NCBI RefSeq assembly: GCF_001708445.1
Contig: NZ_CP015637.1
Location: 3,411,001 to 3,475,000, forward strand
Direction of reading: 5' to 3'
Length of the DNA: 64,000 bases
Source: Pseudomonas fluorescens
GTDB lineage: Bacteria > Pseudomonadota > Gammaproteobacteria > Pseudomonadales > Pseudomonadaceae
Part shown: positions 44,799 through 52,505 of the stretch, piece by piece
Position numbering within the stretch: the stretch's first letter is position 1
Layout: the number at the start of each line of letters is the position of its first letter
Position numbers and translations under genes: made by a program
Notes under the pieces: generated by a model
What the model saw: the letters and a program-made list of their open reading frames with translations, nothing else
What the model was told of the DNA's origin: nothing
Databases searched by the model: none

Positions 44799-45112
44799 TG
44801 TTACCACTCCATTTGAATTATTCAGCACACGGGCCGGACAGCAATGCCTGGCAGTGCGCTGCTGATGCTGGTTGTGGAGTCGATAGAGCGTCACGGCCAA
44901 CCGACTGTGGGCCGATACTGAAGTGGCAAAAACGTACTGACTAATCGCTTGTCGGGATGCGACCTATCGGCAAACGCAATACCTGGTCGCGCAGCACCCA
45001 ATGACGGGGAAAAACCCAAAGACACAGGCCGACGCCCCTCGTCAGGGGGCTTGACGGCGCGATAGGAAGGTCGGAAGGTATTTACAAAATAAATACAAGA
45101 ATCGAGACCGCC
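44799..45112 (+). other. Divergent control region between dioxygenase and NodD-like regulator genes
   Basis: This 314-base gap has no gene. It contains nod-box-like site 2, about midway, 130-141 bases from both starts. The regulator side ends in an AT-rich stretch (TATTTACAAAATAAATACAAG), likely the regulator promoter and leader. The layout lets one operator serve both directions. Confidence 0.7.
44939..44983 (-). promoter_or_regulatory. nod-box-like operator 2 (dioxygenase/regulator)
   Basis: One perfect ATC-N9-GAT unit (44944-44958) and one with a single change (ATT-N9-GAT read on the minus strand, 44966-44980) are spaced by 7 bases, the same geometry as the other two sites. The proximal flank GCGATTAGTC is identical to site 1. 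Orientation relative to the dioxygenase gene is the same as at sites 1 and 3 relative to their genes. Confidence 0.75.
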
Positions 45113-46024
45113 ATGCGTTTTAACCACTTGGATCTCAACCTCCTGGTGGCGCTGGATGTGTTACTGGAAGAGCAGAACATCACACGCGCCGCCGAACGCC
45201 TGCACATGACCCAATCCGCCACCAGCGGCGTACTGGGCAGGCTGCGCCTCTACTTCGAAGACGAACTGCTGGCGCAGGTCGGGCGCAAGATGCAACCCAC
45301 GCCCTACGCCCGCGAACTGGCGGCGCCCGTGCGCCAGGTACTGCTGACGATCCAGTCCTCGATCACCGCCAAACCGGTGTTCGACCCTGCCACCAGCAAG
45401 CGCCATTTTCGCCTGATCACGTCGGACTATCTGATCAGCGTTCTGTTTGCCCGGGTGATCCAGAAGATCTCCCTGGAAGCCCCGCACATTACCTTCGAAC
45501 TGCTGGGCCCTGGCGATGCCTCCACCGAGCTGCTGATGCGCGGCGAGGCCGACATGATGATCGTGCCCGAGCGCTACCTGATCGAAGGCCACCCATCGCA
45601 ACTGCTGTTCGAAGAAGAGCATGTTTGCGTGGTGTGGGACGGCAACACCCAAGTGGGCGACAGCATCACCCTCGATCAGTACATCGAGATGGGGCATGTC
45701 TCGGTGATTTTCGGCCGCAACCGGCAGTTGAGCGTCGAAGAATGGCTGATGAGCCAGTACGGTTTCACGCGGCGCATGGAAGTGGTGACCCACGACTTCA
45801 ACACCTTGCCGCAGTTGATCGTCGGCACCCAACGCGTCGCCACCATGCTCCAGCGCATGGCCAGGCTCTATGCCGACTACCTGCCGCTGCGCATCGTGCA
45901 ACCCCCGGTGAAGATCCCGGTGATGCGTGAGTTCATGCTATGGCACCGGACCATGGAGGGGGATCCGATGCACCGTTGGCTGCGGGCGAAGATCAGTCAA
46001 ATCATCAACGAGTTGGAGCAGTAG
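45113..46024 (+). CDS. NodD/FdeR-like LysR-family regulator
   Basis: Transcriptional regulator of 303 aa. It resembles rhizobial NodD strongly at several points: start MRFNHLDLNLLVALD, helix-turn-helix ITRAAERLHMTQSATSGVLGRLR, and then SVEEWLMSQYGFTRRMEVV with GTQRVATMLQRMARLYAD. NodD proteins respond to flavonoids and bind nod boxes. It diverges from the extradiol dioxygenase gene and is followed by the alpha/beta hydrolase gene. Three nod-box-like sites surround it. I infer an activator responding to a flavonoid or related phenolic. Confidence 0.88.
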   Translation: MRFNHLDLNLLVALDVLLEEQNITRAAERLHMTQSATSGVLGRLRLYFEDELLAQVGRKMQPTPYARELAAPVRQVLLTIQSSITAKPVFDPATSKRHFRLITSDYLISVLFARVIQKISLEAPHITFELLGPGDASTELLMRGEADMMIVPERYLIEGHPSQLLFEEEHVCVVWDGNTQVGDSITLDQYIEMGHVSVIFGRNRQLSVEEWLMSQYGFTRRMEVVTHDFNTLPQLIVGTQRVATMLQRMARLYADYLPLRIVQPPVKIPVMREFMLWHRTMEGDPMHRWLRAKISQIINELEQ

Positions 46025-46075
46025 TGGCTGCTTGAAGGGCGAGTAGAAACCCTCGGGTCGACGGCGCGCATACGT

Positions 46076-46118
46076 TCTATCTGCGTTCGCAATACCTCCC
46101 ATCCTGACTCGCGATTAG
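46076..46118 (+). promoter_or_regulatory. nod-box-like operator 3 (upstream of alpha/beta hydrolase)
   Basis: ATC-N9-AAT (46079-46093) and a perfect ATC-N9-GAT (46101-46115) are separated by 7 bases. The flank GCGATTAGCC differs from sites 1 and 2 by one base. It lies about 105 bases before the hydrolase start and has the same orientation relative to its gene as the other two. Confidence 0.75.
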
Positions 46119-46222
46119 CCAAACAATGGGCCTCCCCTTAGCCTGCTTCGAACCGCCAGGTCCGGCGATCACCGCTCAAGACCTGGCCGTCTGCCTTTGC
46201 TTGCACAAGGACAATTACCCTC

Positions 46223-47380
46223 ATGTTTCGCTACTTCCCGACCAACTACGTATGGAACCTCTCCGTCGATCTGGCCATTGAAATGGGCGCCCGCATCGGC
46301 GAAATCGAAGAGATGTGTGCGCCACTGCAAGAAGCCGCCAAGCAGCCGGATGCCGCCGGCAGCAAGGCCTTCCGTGAAACCTGGGCGAACATGGCCGACA
46401 AGCTGTGCGGCCTGGCTGAAGAAGACGAAGCCAAAGGCCGAATGTTGTCAGCCGGCGAAAAATACAACCGCGCCGCCACCTATTACCTGAGCTGCGAACG
46501 CCTGCAGGCCCATGGTGCTCCTGGCCGCACGCAGCTGTACCAACGCTTTCTGCACACCTTCCAACGCGGTATCGAGCTGGCGCGAGAAAACTGCGAGCGC
46601 GTTGAGATCCCTTACGAAGGCAAACACCTTTCCGGTCTGCTGGTTCGTGCCGAAGGCGTCAGCGGCCCGGCGCCGATTCTGGTGCAGGTCAATGGACTGG
46701 ATTCCACCAAAGAAATGAAATACCGCGTCGGCCTGCCCGCCTGGCTGGCCAAACGTGGCGTGTCGTCATTGATCATCGACCAACCCGGCACGGGCGAAGC
46801 ACTGCGCCTGCATCACCTGACGGCGCGTTTCGACAGCGAGCATTGGGCCAGCCGCGTGGTGGACTGGCTGGAAACCCGCGACGACATCGACGCCAAACGT
46901 ATTGGCCTGGAAGGCGTGTCGCTCGGCGGCTATTACTGCCCGCGCGCGGTCGCCTTCGAACCGCGCTTCGCTTGCGGCGTAGTGTGGGGTGCCAACCATG
47001 ACTGGCGTGATGTGCAGAAGCGTCGCATGGAAAAGGAAGGCAGTTTCCCGGTGCCGCATTACTGGTCGCATGTGTCGTGGGTATGGGGCGCCAAGGATAC
47101 GGACGAATTCATGACCATCGCAGAGAACGTCCATCTGGACGGCATCCTGGATCGCATCAAGGTGCCCTTCCTGGTCACCCACGGTGAAAAGGACTCGCAG
47201 ATTCCGCTTAAGTGGGCACACCGAACCTATGAGCAACTGGTAAACAGTCCAAAGCGCGAGCTGAAAATTTTCACCGAACGCGAAGGGGGTGTGCAGCATT
47301 CAAGTTTTGATAACAGCATCAATGCCGGTCAGTACATTGCCGACTGGGTGGCTGAAGTGCTCGGTGGTCATACCGCATGA
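46223..47380 (+). CDS. Alpha/beta hydrolase, 2,6-dihydroxypseudooxynicotine hydrolase-like
   Basis: Serine hydrolase-fold protein of 385 aa with an extra helical N-terminal domain (about residues 1-130). The likely triad is Ser233 in GVSLGGYY, Asp324 in HGEKDSQIP and His359 in GGVQHSSFDN. VNGLDSTKEM matches the conserved GGLESTKE of DHPON hydrolase, a C-C bond-cleaving enzyme in nicotine breakdown. In this cluster it would cleave the C-C bond of an aroyl or ring-opened intermediate, consistent with its own nod-box-like site. The function is inferred from family and context. Confidence 0.8.
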   Translation: MFRYFPTNYVWNLSVDLAIEMGARIGEIEEMCAPLQEAAKQPDAAGSKAFRETWANMADKLCGLAEEDEAKGRMLSAGEKYNRAATYYLSCERLQAHGAPGRTQLYQRFLHTFQRGIELARENCERVEIPYEGKHLSGLLVRAEGVSGPAPILVQVNGLDSTKEMKYRVGLPAWLAKRGVSSLIIDQPGTGEALRLHHLTARFDSEHWASRVVDWLETRDDIDAKRIGLEGVSLGGYYCPRAVAFEPRFACGVVWGANHDWRDVQKRRMEKEGSFPVPHYWSHVSWVWGAKDTDEFMTIAENVHLDGILDRIKVPFLVTHGEKDSQIPLKWAHRTYEQLVNSPKRELKIFTEREGGVQHSSFDNSINAGQYIADWVAEVLGGHTA

Positions 47381-47511
47381 TGGGGGTCAAACGTACCAGG
47401 CCCTCGGCAAGTGTCGGCCTTGCCTGAAACTACAACTGCACGACTCGGCGATGTTATGCACAACGGGCCCGAGTCCTGTATTCAAATGTTCCAAGTGGAG
47501 CACTTTTCAAG

Positions 47512-47544
47512 AAAAAGCCGGCCAATATGCAGGCCGGCGTTTTT
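47512..47544 (+). terminator. Bidirectional rho-independent terminator
   Basis: GCCGGCC (47517-47523) and GGCCGGC (47532-47538) form a GC stem with an 8-base loop. An A-run (47512-47516) lies on the left and a T-run (47540-47544) on the right. It lies between the convergent hydrolase and receptor genes and can terminate both. Confidence 0.9.
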
Positions 47545-47552
47545 GGGCCGTT

Positions 47553-49991
47553 TTAGAAATTATAGGTCGCTGTCAACCGGGTTGTACGCTCAGCCCGCAC
47601 CCCGATATAGGCTGGCGTCGCCGTGTATGAGTAAAGCGTGCGGTCAAAGATGTTTTTGACGCCCAACGTCAGTGACCAGTCTTTCTGCCGGTAGAAAATC
47701 GACGCGTCAGTCTGAGCCCCGCCCGGAAGGGTGAAGTAATTGTAGCCTGAAGCGTACCCGTTTACCGTGCTGCTATAGGCATTCACGCCTACCCCCGCTC
47801 CCAAGCCTCTGAACGTGCCGTCCAATAGTTCATAGGAGGTCCAGACGCTGCCAGAGTGTTTTGGCTGGCCGACCGTTTGAGTGACGTCGGAAAAAGAGGG
47901 GTTCCTCGCTTGTGGCCCTGACGGCTCGGCGAAATCACTATAGGTATAGCTGGCATTGATTGCCCAGCCCGGGAAAATTTCACCGGCCAGGTCAAAATCC
48001 ACGCCCTTGGACTTTCGCCCTTGGTTACCGATCGTTCGGCCAAATCCATCGGAGACTGGTACGCCGGTTTCTTCCATCTGGAAAATGGCGCTGGTCAAGG
48101 TCAGAGCGTCGTCGTTGAACTTCACTTTTACCCCGGCCTCCTTTGAATCGCTTTGTCTAGGAGGCAGCGGCGCGCCAGTGGCGTTATCAGCAACGTTGTT
48201 GGCCTGGAAACCTTTGTAATGGTTTGCATACACCGTTACATCGGGCGTGATGTCGTAGCTGATGCCGTAGCTCGGAACCCACTTGCTGCTCTTGAAATCC
48301 TCCTGAGAGGACGTGCCACGTATATTGGCCGGATAATCGGGCAGGTCGGGTACATAAATAGTCGAGTTGGCACTGTACAGCGTACGTCTCGCGGCAAGCA
48401 TGACGTGTGTCTTATCGCCAACCTTGACCAAGTCCTGCAACAACAGCCCCTTTTGGGTCTGAAGATAGCTGCCGGAGCGGTAATAGTTGGGGGATGTGTA
48501 ACTGAATTCAGGTAGATCGAAGTCGTGGCCCAGGTTGAGGTTGCCGCTGGCTGAAGCCCGATTCGCAGTGTCAAACGCCGTTGTTGTGTAGTGTTGGTAG
48601 TCAACCCCAGCCAGAAGTTTCTGTTCGAGAATACCGGTGGTCAACGTGTAAATAATATTGTTTTGGGTGTTGAAGGAATCGGTGTTCGATCCCGATTGTA
48701 GGCCTCTAGAGCGGATCAAGCCGTTCGGCCCGTAGGCCGGAGCACCACCCGCCCCCCCTGGCTCCCATAGGTGAATCTGATCTTCTTCACGGGTATAGGT
48801 CGCCTTGCTTTCAAACGTGAGGTTGTCCGTGAAGTTGTGACTGAATTCGTAATAACCTGTTTTGGTATTACCGGTGATTCGATCATCCTTGCCGGTGATG
48901 CGGTAATTGGAAAGCTTTTGTATCTTGCCTTGGTAGAAGTACGTCGCAGCGCCTGGCGTGCCTCGCCGGCCTTGGAATTCTGCGCCAATCGTCAGGCTGG
49001 TATCGTCATCCTTCCAGCGTATGACAGGAGCGATATAGTCACGACGGCCGCCGTTGTAATCCGGCTCGCTTTCATTAGCCGTCATATGGATGAGGTTAAG
49101 TCGATAGCTGAACTGTTTGTCATCACTCAACGCCCCCCCGAGATCCAGCGCTTGCTGAAATTCACCTTTGCTGGTCACGTCCACGCGAAGTTGATGCAAT
49201 GGCGTGGTGATCGGCGCTTTGCGGACCAGATTGATCGAGCCCGAAGAACCCGCGCTGCCGGTCATGATGGAGTCCGGACCTTTGATGACTTCGACACGGT
49301 CCAACCCCTCGATGGGTGTAGCACCGGCGCCAACATCCGCCACCCCATTGGTGCTGGTGTTCGCAACGCTGAAGCCCCGAATGAAGTAACTATTGACTCC
49401 GCGGTTATTTTGCCAGGTTGTTACGCCGCCAGAGCTGCGCAACGCGTCTTCGAGGGAAGAGGCTTGGCGGTCGGTCAACAGTTTGTTACTGATTACCTGA
49501 ACCGAGCGTGGCGTTTCCTGAATGGAGGTGTTGCCCCGCATTGCGCCAGTGGCATTGCTTGGGTTGTAGACCTCCGCATCCTCGTTTTCGGTGCTGCTGC
49601 TCACGGTTATGCGGGGAAGTACGGCATCGTTATTGGTCGCCGCTGGCGCTACGGCGGCTTGCGGAGCACGTTCAATGGTCAGTGTGCCGTTGCCGGTGAT
49701 ACCCAGGCGCAGGTCAGTGCTGCGCAATGCCTGAGCGATGGCTTGCTCGGTGCTCAAGAGTCCGGTAACCGCCGGCACGCGGTAATTTTTAGCCAAGGCC
49801 GGGTCGAAGGATATGGTTCTTCCGGTCTGTTGCCCGATTGCCAGAAGTGTCTGGTCCAGCGAGCCCGCAGGAACATTGAACTGCGCTGCGGCCTCTTGCG
49901 CGGTTGCCGCCAGGACAACTTGCACAGGTGACATTCCAGAAATCAGCGAAATAGCCAAAGCGAGTTTTGCCAAATTGCAGCTTGATGCCAT
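47553..49991 (-). CDS. TonB-dependent outer-membrane receptor with N-terminal STN signalling domain (FpvA/FhuE-like)
   Basis: Receptor of 812 aa. A signal peptide (about residues 1-30) is followed by an STN domain (about 33-98: FNVPAGSLDQTLLAIGQQTG, LSTEQAIAQAL). Next come a TonB-box-like PRITVSS, the plug (ETPRSVQVISNKLL, RVEVIKGPDSIMTGSAGSSG) and a 22-strand type barrel ending in YNF. Family members usually take up ferric siderophores, but the ligand here is unknown. The STN domain marks cell-surface signalling to the adjacent FecR/sigma pair. The ATG at 49991 has GGAG upstream and gives a proper leader. The gene is somewhat AT-richer than region 1. Confidence 0.92.
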   Translation of the reverse strand: MASSCNLAKLALAISLISGMSPVQVVLAATAQEAAAQFNVPAGSLDQTLLAIGQQTGRTISFDPALAKNYRVPAVTGLLSTEQAIAQALRSTDLRLGITGNGTLTIERAPQAAVAPAATNNDAVLPRITVSSSTENEDAEVYNPSNATGAMRGNTSIQETPRSVQVISNKLLTDRQASSLEDALRSSGGVTTWQNNRGVNSYFIRGFSVANTSTNGVADVGAGATPIEGLDRVEVIKGPDSIMTGSAGSSGSINLVRKAPITTPLHQLRVDVTSKGEFQQALDLGGALSDDKQFSYRLNLIHMTANESEPDYNGGRRDYIAPVIRWKDDDTSLTIGAEFQGRRGTPGAATYFYQGKIQKLSNYRITGKDDRITGNTKTGYYEFSHNFTDNLTFESKATYTREEDQIHLWEPGGAGGAPAYGPNGLIRSRGLQSGSNTDSFNTQNNIIYTLTTGILEQKLLAGVDYQHYTTTAFDTANRASASGNLNLGHDFDLPEFSYTSPNYYRSGSYLQTQKGLLLQDLVKVGDKTHVMLAARRTLYSANSTIYVPDLPDYPANIRGTSSQEDFKSSKWVPSYGISYDITPDVTVYANHYKGFQANNVADNATGAPLPPRQSDSKEAGVKVKFNDDALTLTSAIFQMEETGVPVSDGFGRTIGNQGRKSKGVDFDLAGEIFPGWAINASYTYSDFAEPSGPQARNPSFSDVTQTVGQPKHSGSVWTSYELLDGTFRGLGAGVGVNAYSSTVNGYASGYNYFTLPGGAQTDASIFYRQKDWSLTLGVKNIFDRTLYSYTATPAYIGVRAERTTRLTATYNF

Positions 49992-50479
49992 ACGTTTGCG
50001 CTCCACTTGTCCCCAGGAAATCAAAATGTTCGGTTACTGGTTCTGTGTGACGAGATGGCAAAAGCGTGAGAGGCGTGACGAAAAAAATGTATTTTCTTGG
50101 ATCTACTTCCTCCTTGTTGAAGAAGGATATGAGGGCGTCGGGAGGCAGCGTCTTCCGGAAGTGTCGTTGCCGAGTAAATTTCCTACAACGGGTAGTTTAT
50201 CGCTTTACCCAGGTGCATCTAGGTAACACTCATCAAGCCCGCAGAATGAATAAAAAAATTCCCGCAGCGCTATTCTCTCCGTCGATCAATGATGGAGCGC
50301 TACGGTTTTCTCCCGCACCAGTATGGCGCTCAATTACCACAACGTTGCGTATCCACGGTGTTACCTCAACTTGCCGAGCTGTGTTGGCCCAAGATTTGCG
50401 TACGTGTGCCCAGCCGCTTGACTAAGTCGCCGGACAGTCTGTGTTGAGCGTATTTATTTGCAGTTGAACGGGTGCATTC
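49992..50479 (-). other. Divergent intergenic region between receptor and sigma-factor genes
   Basis: In this 488-base gap the receptor side carries a motif shared with the TonB operon (50044-50075). The middle and sigma side hold only weak signals: GAATGAATAAAAAAATTC near 50250 is faintly palindromic but a poor Fur-box match, and a TTGACT at about 50422 could be a -35 element. No convincing gene was seen. Confidence 0.55.
50044..50075 (-). promoter_or_regulatory. Candidate ECF-sigma promoter of the receptor gene
   Basis: On the minus strand it reads CGCC, one base, CTCACGCTTTT, a short spacer, then CTCGT and CACA. It matches the site at 52061-52092 at 25 of 32 bases with no gap. It ends about 50 bases before the receptor start. 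A CGT in the -10 position is typical of iron-starvation-type ECF promoters. Confidence 0.6.
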
Positions 50480-51004
50480 ATGGCCGCCACTGACTCTCTT
50501 ATTCGATCCGACTTCCTGACTGTGGTCTTTCGCAGCGACTACCGCTGGCTGACTGCACGCTTGCGGTACAAGCTTGGCTGCCGATACAACGCCGAAGATG
50601 TCGCTTCCGAGGCCTTCACCCAGTTGGCTGCAATGCCCACCCTGCAGGAAGTCAAAGAGCCACGGGCGATGCTCACCACCATCGCCAACCGGGTCATGTA
50701 TGAACTGTCGCGTCGCCGGGACCTGGAACGAGCCTATATGGATGCCCTGGCTCTGGCACCCGAGGCGTGTCATCCTTCGCCGGAAGAGCAGCACTTGCTG
50801 ATGGAGTCACTGTTGGCGGTCGACAAGGCGCTGGAAGGGCTGTCGGTCAATGCCCGGAGCGCGTTCCTGTACAGCCAGCTCGACGGTTTGACCTACGCGC
50901 AAATTGGTGAACTGCTCGGAGTCTCGGCGGCTCGAGTTCGCCAATATATGGTCAAGGCACTGCGGTGCTGTTATGAGGCGGCTCGCCATGAGCAAGGTAT
51001 CTAA
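50480..51004 (+). CDS. ECF RNA polymerase sigma factor, FecI-like
   Basis: Sigma factor of 174 aa. Region 2 (about residues 12-75) includes YRWLTARLRYKLGCRYNAEDVASEAF. Region 4 (about 115-165) has the helix-turn-helix LTYAQIGELLGVSAARVRQYMVKAL. It should direct RNA polymerase to the receptor and TonB-operon promoters when released by the receptor-FecR signal. The FecR gene start overlaps its end by 17 bases. It is divergent from the receptor gene. Confidence 0.92.
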   Translation: MAATDSLIRSDFLTVVFRSDYRWLTARLRYKLGCRYNAEDVASEAFTQLAAMPTLQEVKEPRAMLTTIANRVMYELSRRRDLERAYMDALALAPEACHPSPEEQHLLMESLLAVDKALEGLSVNARSAFLYSQLDGLTYAQIGELLGVSAARVRQYMVKALRCCYEAARHEQGI

Positions 51005-51950
51005 GAACAATACTGACGACGCAGCCGAGCAGGCGATCGAGTGGATGGTGTTACTGCGTTCCGGTGAAGCCACGCTCGACGATGAGCACGAATTCGCCGC
51101 CTGGCGAGCCCGCAGTGCGGAACACGATCAGGCCTGTGCCTACATAGAAGCGACGCTGGGCCGGATTCCACTCAGGCTGGCACCTACCCAGCATCAGGCG
51201 GTGCGCTCTACATTACTGGCACCATCGCGTCGTCGTGAGTTCCTGCGCAACGCCCTGTGCGTGGCAGCAGTAGGCGTAATGGGTGGCGCGCTGGTCGATA
51301 GAACCTATCCGGTCGGCAACCTCCTCGCCGATCTTTCGACCCGCACCTCAGAGCGTCGGACCTTGACCTTGGGTGACGGCAGTTCGCTTACGCTGAATGC
51401 GCGCAGTGCGGTCAACATCGATATCGATGAGGTTCGCGGCAAGCGCAAGATCAAATTGATTGAAGGGGAAATGCTGCTGCAGGCAGCGGCTTCCAGGCTA
51501 CCCCTTAGTATTCAGTTGACGGGCGGCCGGGTGGAACTGGGCGATGGTCGCCTGTCCATCCGGCATCTGAATGATGGCTTCAGGGTGGCGGCCCTCACCG
51601 GGCCTGTGCAGGTATGGGATGCGGCCGGCAATTCGCGCATGCTTGCCGTAGGGCAAGGCGCTTCGGTAGGGACGAATGGCTTCAATATCTTCCCTATCTC
51701 CGCTGTAGCCGAATGTAGCTGGACGCGGGGGCTGCTGGTGGTCGATGACCAGCCGCTGGCGACCGTGATCGAAGCCCTGCGCAACTATCGTACCGGCGTG
51801 GTGCGGTTGGATCCTCATGCCGCCGCCATGCGGGTGAGTGGCATATTCCCGTTGGACGACAGCGACACTGCCATCGAATCAATAGCGCAAACCCTGCCGA
51901 TTATCGTACAGCGCACCACGGGTTTCTGGGTCAGCATCAGCGCTGCCTGA
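50988..51950 (+). CDS. FecR-family anti-sigma / signal-transducing regulator
   Basis: Protein of 320 aa. The cytoplasmic DUF4880 domain covers residues 12-55 (AIEWMVLLRSGEATLDDEHEFAAW). A twin-arginine-like motif SRRREFL (residues 80-86) precedes the single membrane segment (about 88-104). The periplasmic FecR domain follows (RTLTLGDGSSLTLNARSAVNID) and then a C-terminal STN-like region that contacts the receptor. The ATG at 50988 is chosen because the longer frame from 50904 lies inside the sigma gene. It relays receptor occupancy to the sigma factor. Confidence 0.92.
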   Translation: MSKVSKNNTDDAAEQAIEWMVLLRSGEATLDDEHEFAAWRARSAEHDQACAYIEATLGRIPLRLAPTQHQAVRSTLLAPSRRREFLRNALCVAAVGVMGGALVDRTYPVGNLLADLSTRTSERRTLTLGDGSSLTLNARSAVNIDIDEVRGKRKIKLIEGEMLLQAAASRLPLSIQLTGGRVELGDGRLSIRHLNDGFRVAALTGPVQVWDAAGNSRMLAVGQGASVGTNGFNIFPISAVAECSWTRGLLVVDDQPLATVIEALRNYRTGVVRLDPHAAAMRVSGIFPLDDSDTAIESIAQTLPIIVQRTTGFWVSISAA

Positions 51951-52060
51951 CGTCTGCGCTTGCCTGCTCGTGTGCTCTCGCCCTTGGCTTGACCGGCCAG
52001 AACCCGCGCCACTCCTGCCTTCACTGCAGCCCTGCAAAAAAAATCAAAAATAATCGCATT

Positions 52061-52092
52061 CGCCCCTCACGCTTTTACTTCCTCGTTGCACA
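52061..52092 (+). promoter_or_regulatory. Candidate ECF-sigma promoter of the STN-TonB-TldDE operon
   Basis: It carries the same motif as 50044-50075: CGCC, one base, CTCACGCTTTT, spacer, CTCGT, then CACA. It lies 36 bases before the STN-protein start and downstream of FecR. The two copies differ mainly in the spacer, as expected for promoters read by one sigma factor. Confidence 0.6.
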
Positions 52093-52127
52093 TAGGTAGT
52101 AAGAATAACTGTTAGGCGATAACCAAC

Positions 52128-52505
52128 GTGCTGCACTCCCTCCTTCCCAAGCGTATTTTTCGGCCTGCCCAGGCCGTGAGCCTGTCAGTGCTGATGGCGG
52201 GAGGTTGTGGGAGCAGCATGGCTTGCAGCTTGGCCGATCAGCGCGATTACTCGATAGCTGGCGGCACGTTGAGCAACGCGCTGCTTGAAGTTGGGCGTCT
52301 CAACGGGTGCTCGATCGTGTTTGATCCGGGTTTGATCAGCCAGATGCACAGTGATGGCGTTCGCGGCCATTTTAGTGGCTACGACGTTGCGCGGATGCTC
52401 CTGCATAGCTCGGGGTTCGAATTGGTGCTCACTGCCAACGGAACCCTGACCCTGCAGCCAGCGGATATCCAGGTCAAGCGTACGAGTGCGGGGAGAGGCG
52501 TGTGA
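52128..52505 (+). CDS. Stand-alone secretin/TonB short N-terminal (STN) domain protein
   Basis: Exported protein of 125 aa. The signal peptide (about residues 1-33) includes a cysteine after MAGG that might be lipidated, although the lipobox is poor. The rest is a single STN domain (YSIAGGTLSNALLEVGRLNGCSIVFDPGLI, YDVARMLLHSSGFELVLTANGTLTL). STN domains normally sit on receptors or secretins, so a free copy is unusual. It may compete with or modulate the receptor-FecR signal. First gene of the operon; the TonB gene start overlaps its stop. Confidence 0.8.
   Translation: MLHSLLPKRIFRPAQAVSLSVLMAGGCGSSMACSLADQRDYSIAGGTLSNALLEVGRLNGCSIVFDPGLISQMHSDGVRGHFSGYDVARMLLHSSGFELVLTANGTLTLQPADIQVKRTSAGRGV

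Noticed and set aside
48771..49931. 386-codon plus-strand ORF inside the receptor gene
   Set aside because: Antisense to the receptor; the receptor frame has signal peptide, STN, plug and barrel features.
50240..50280. Possible Fur box before the sigma gene
   Set aside because: Only a loose AT-rich palindrome; too far from the 19-bp consensus to call.
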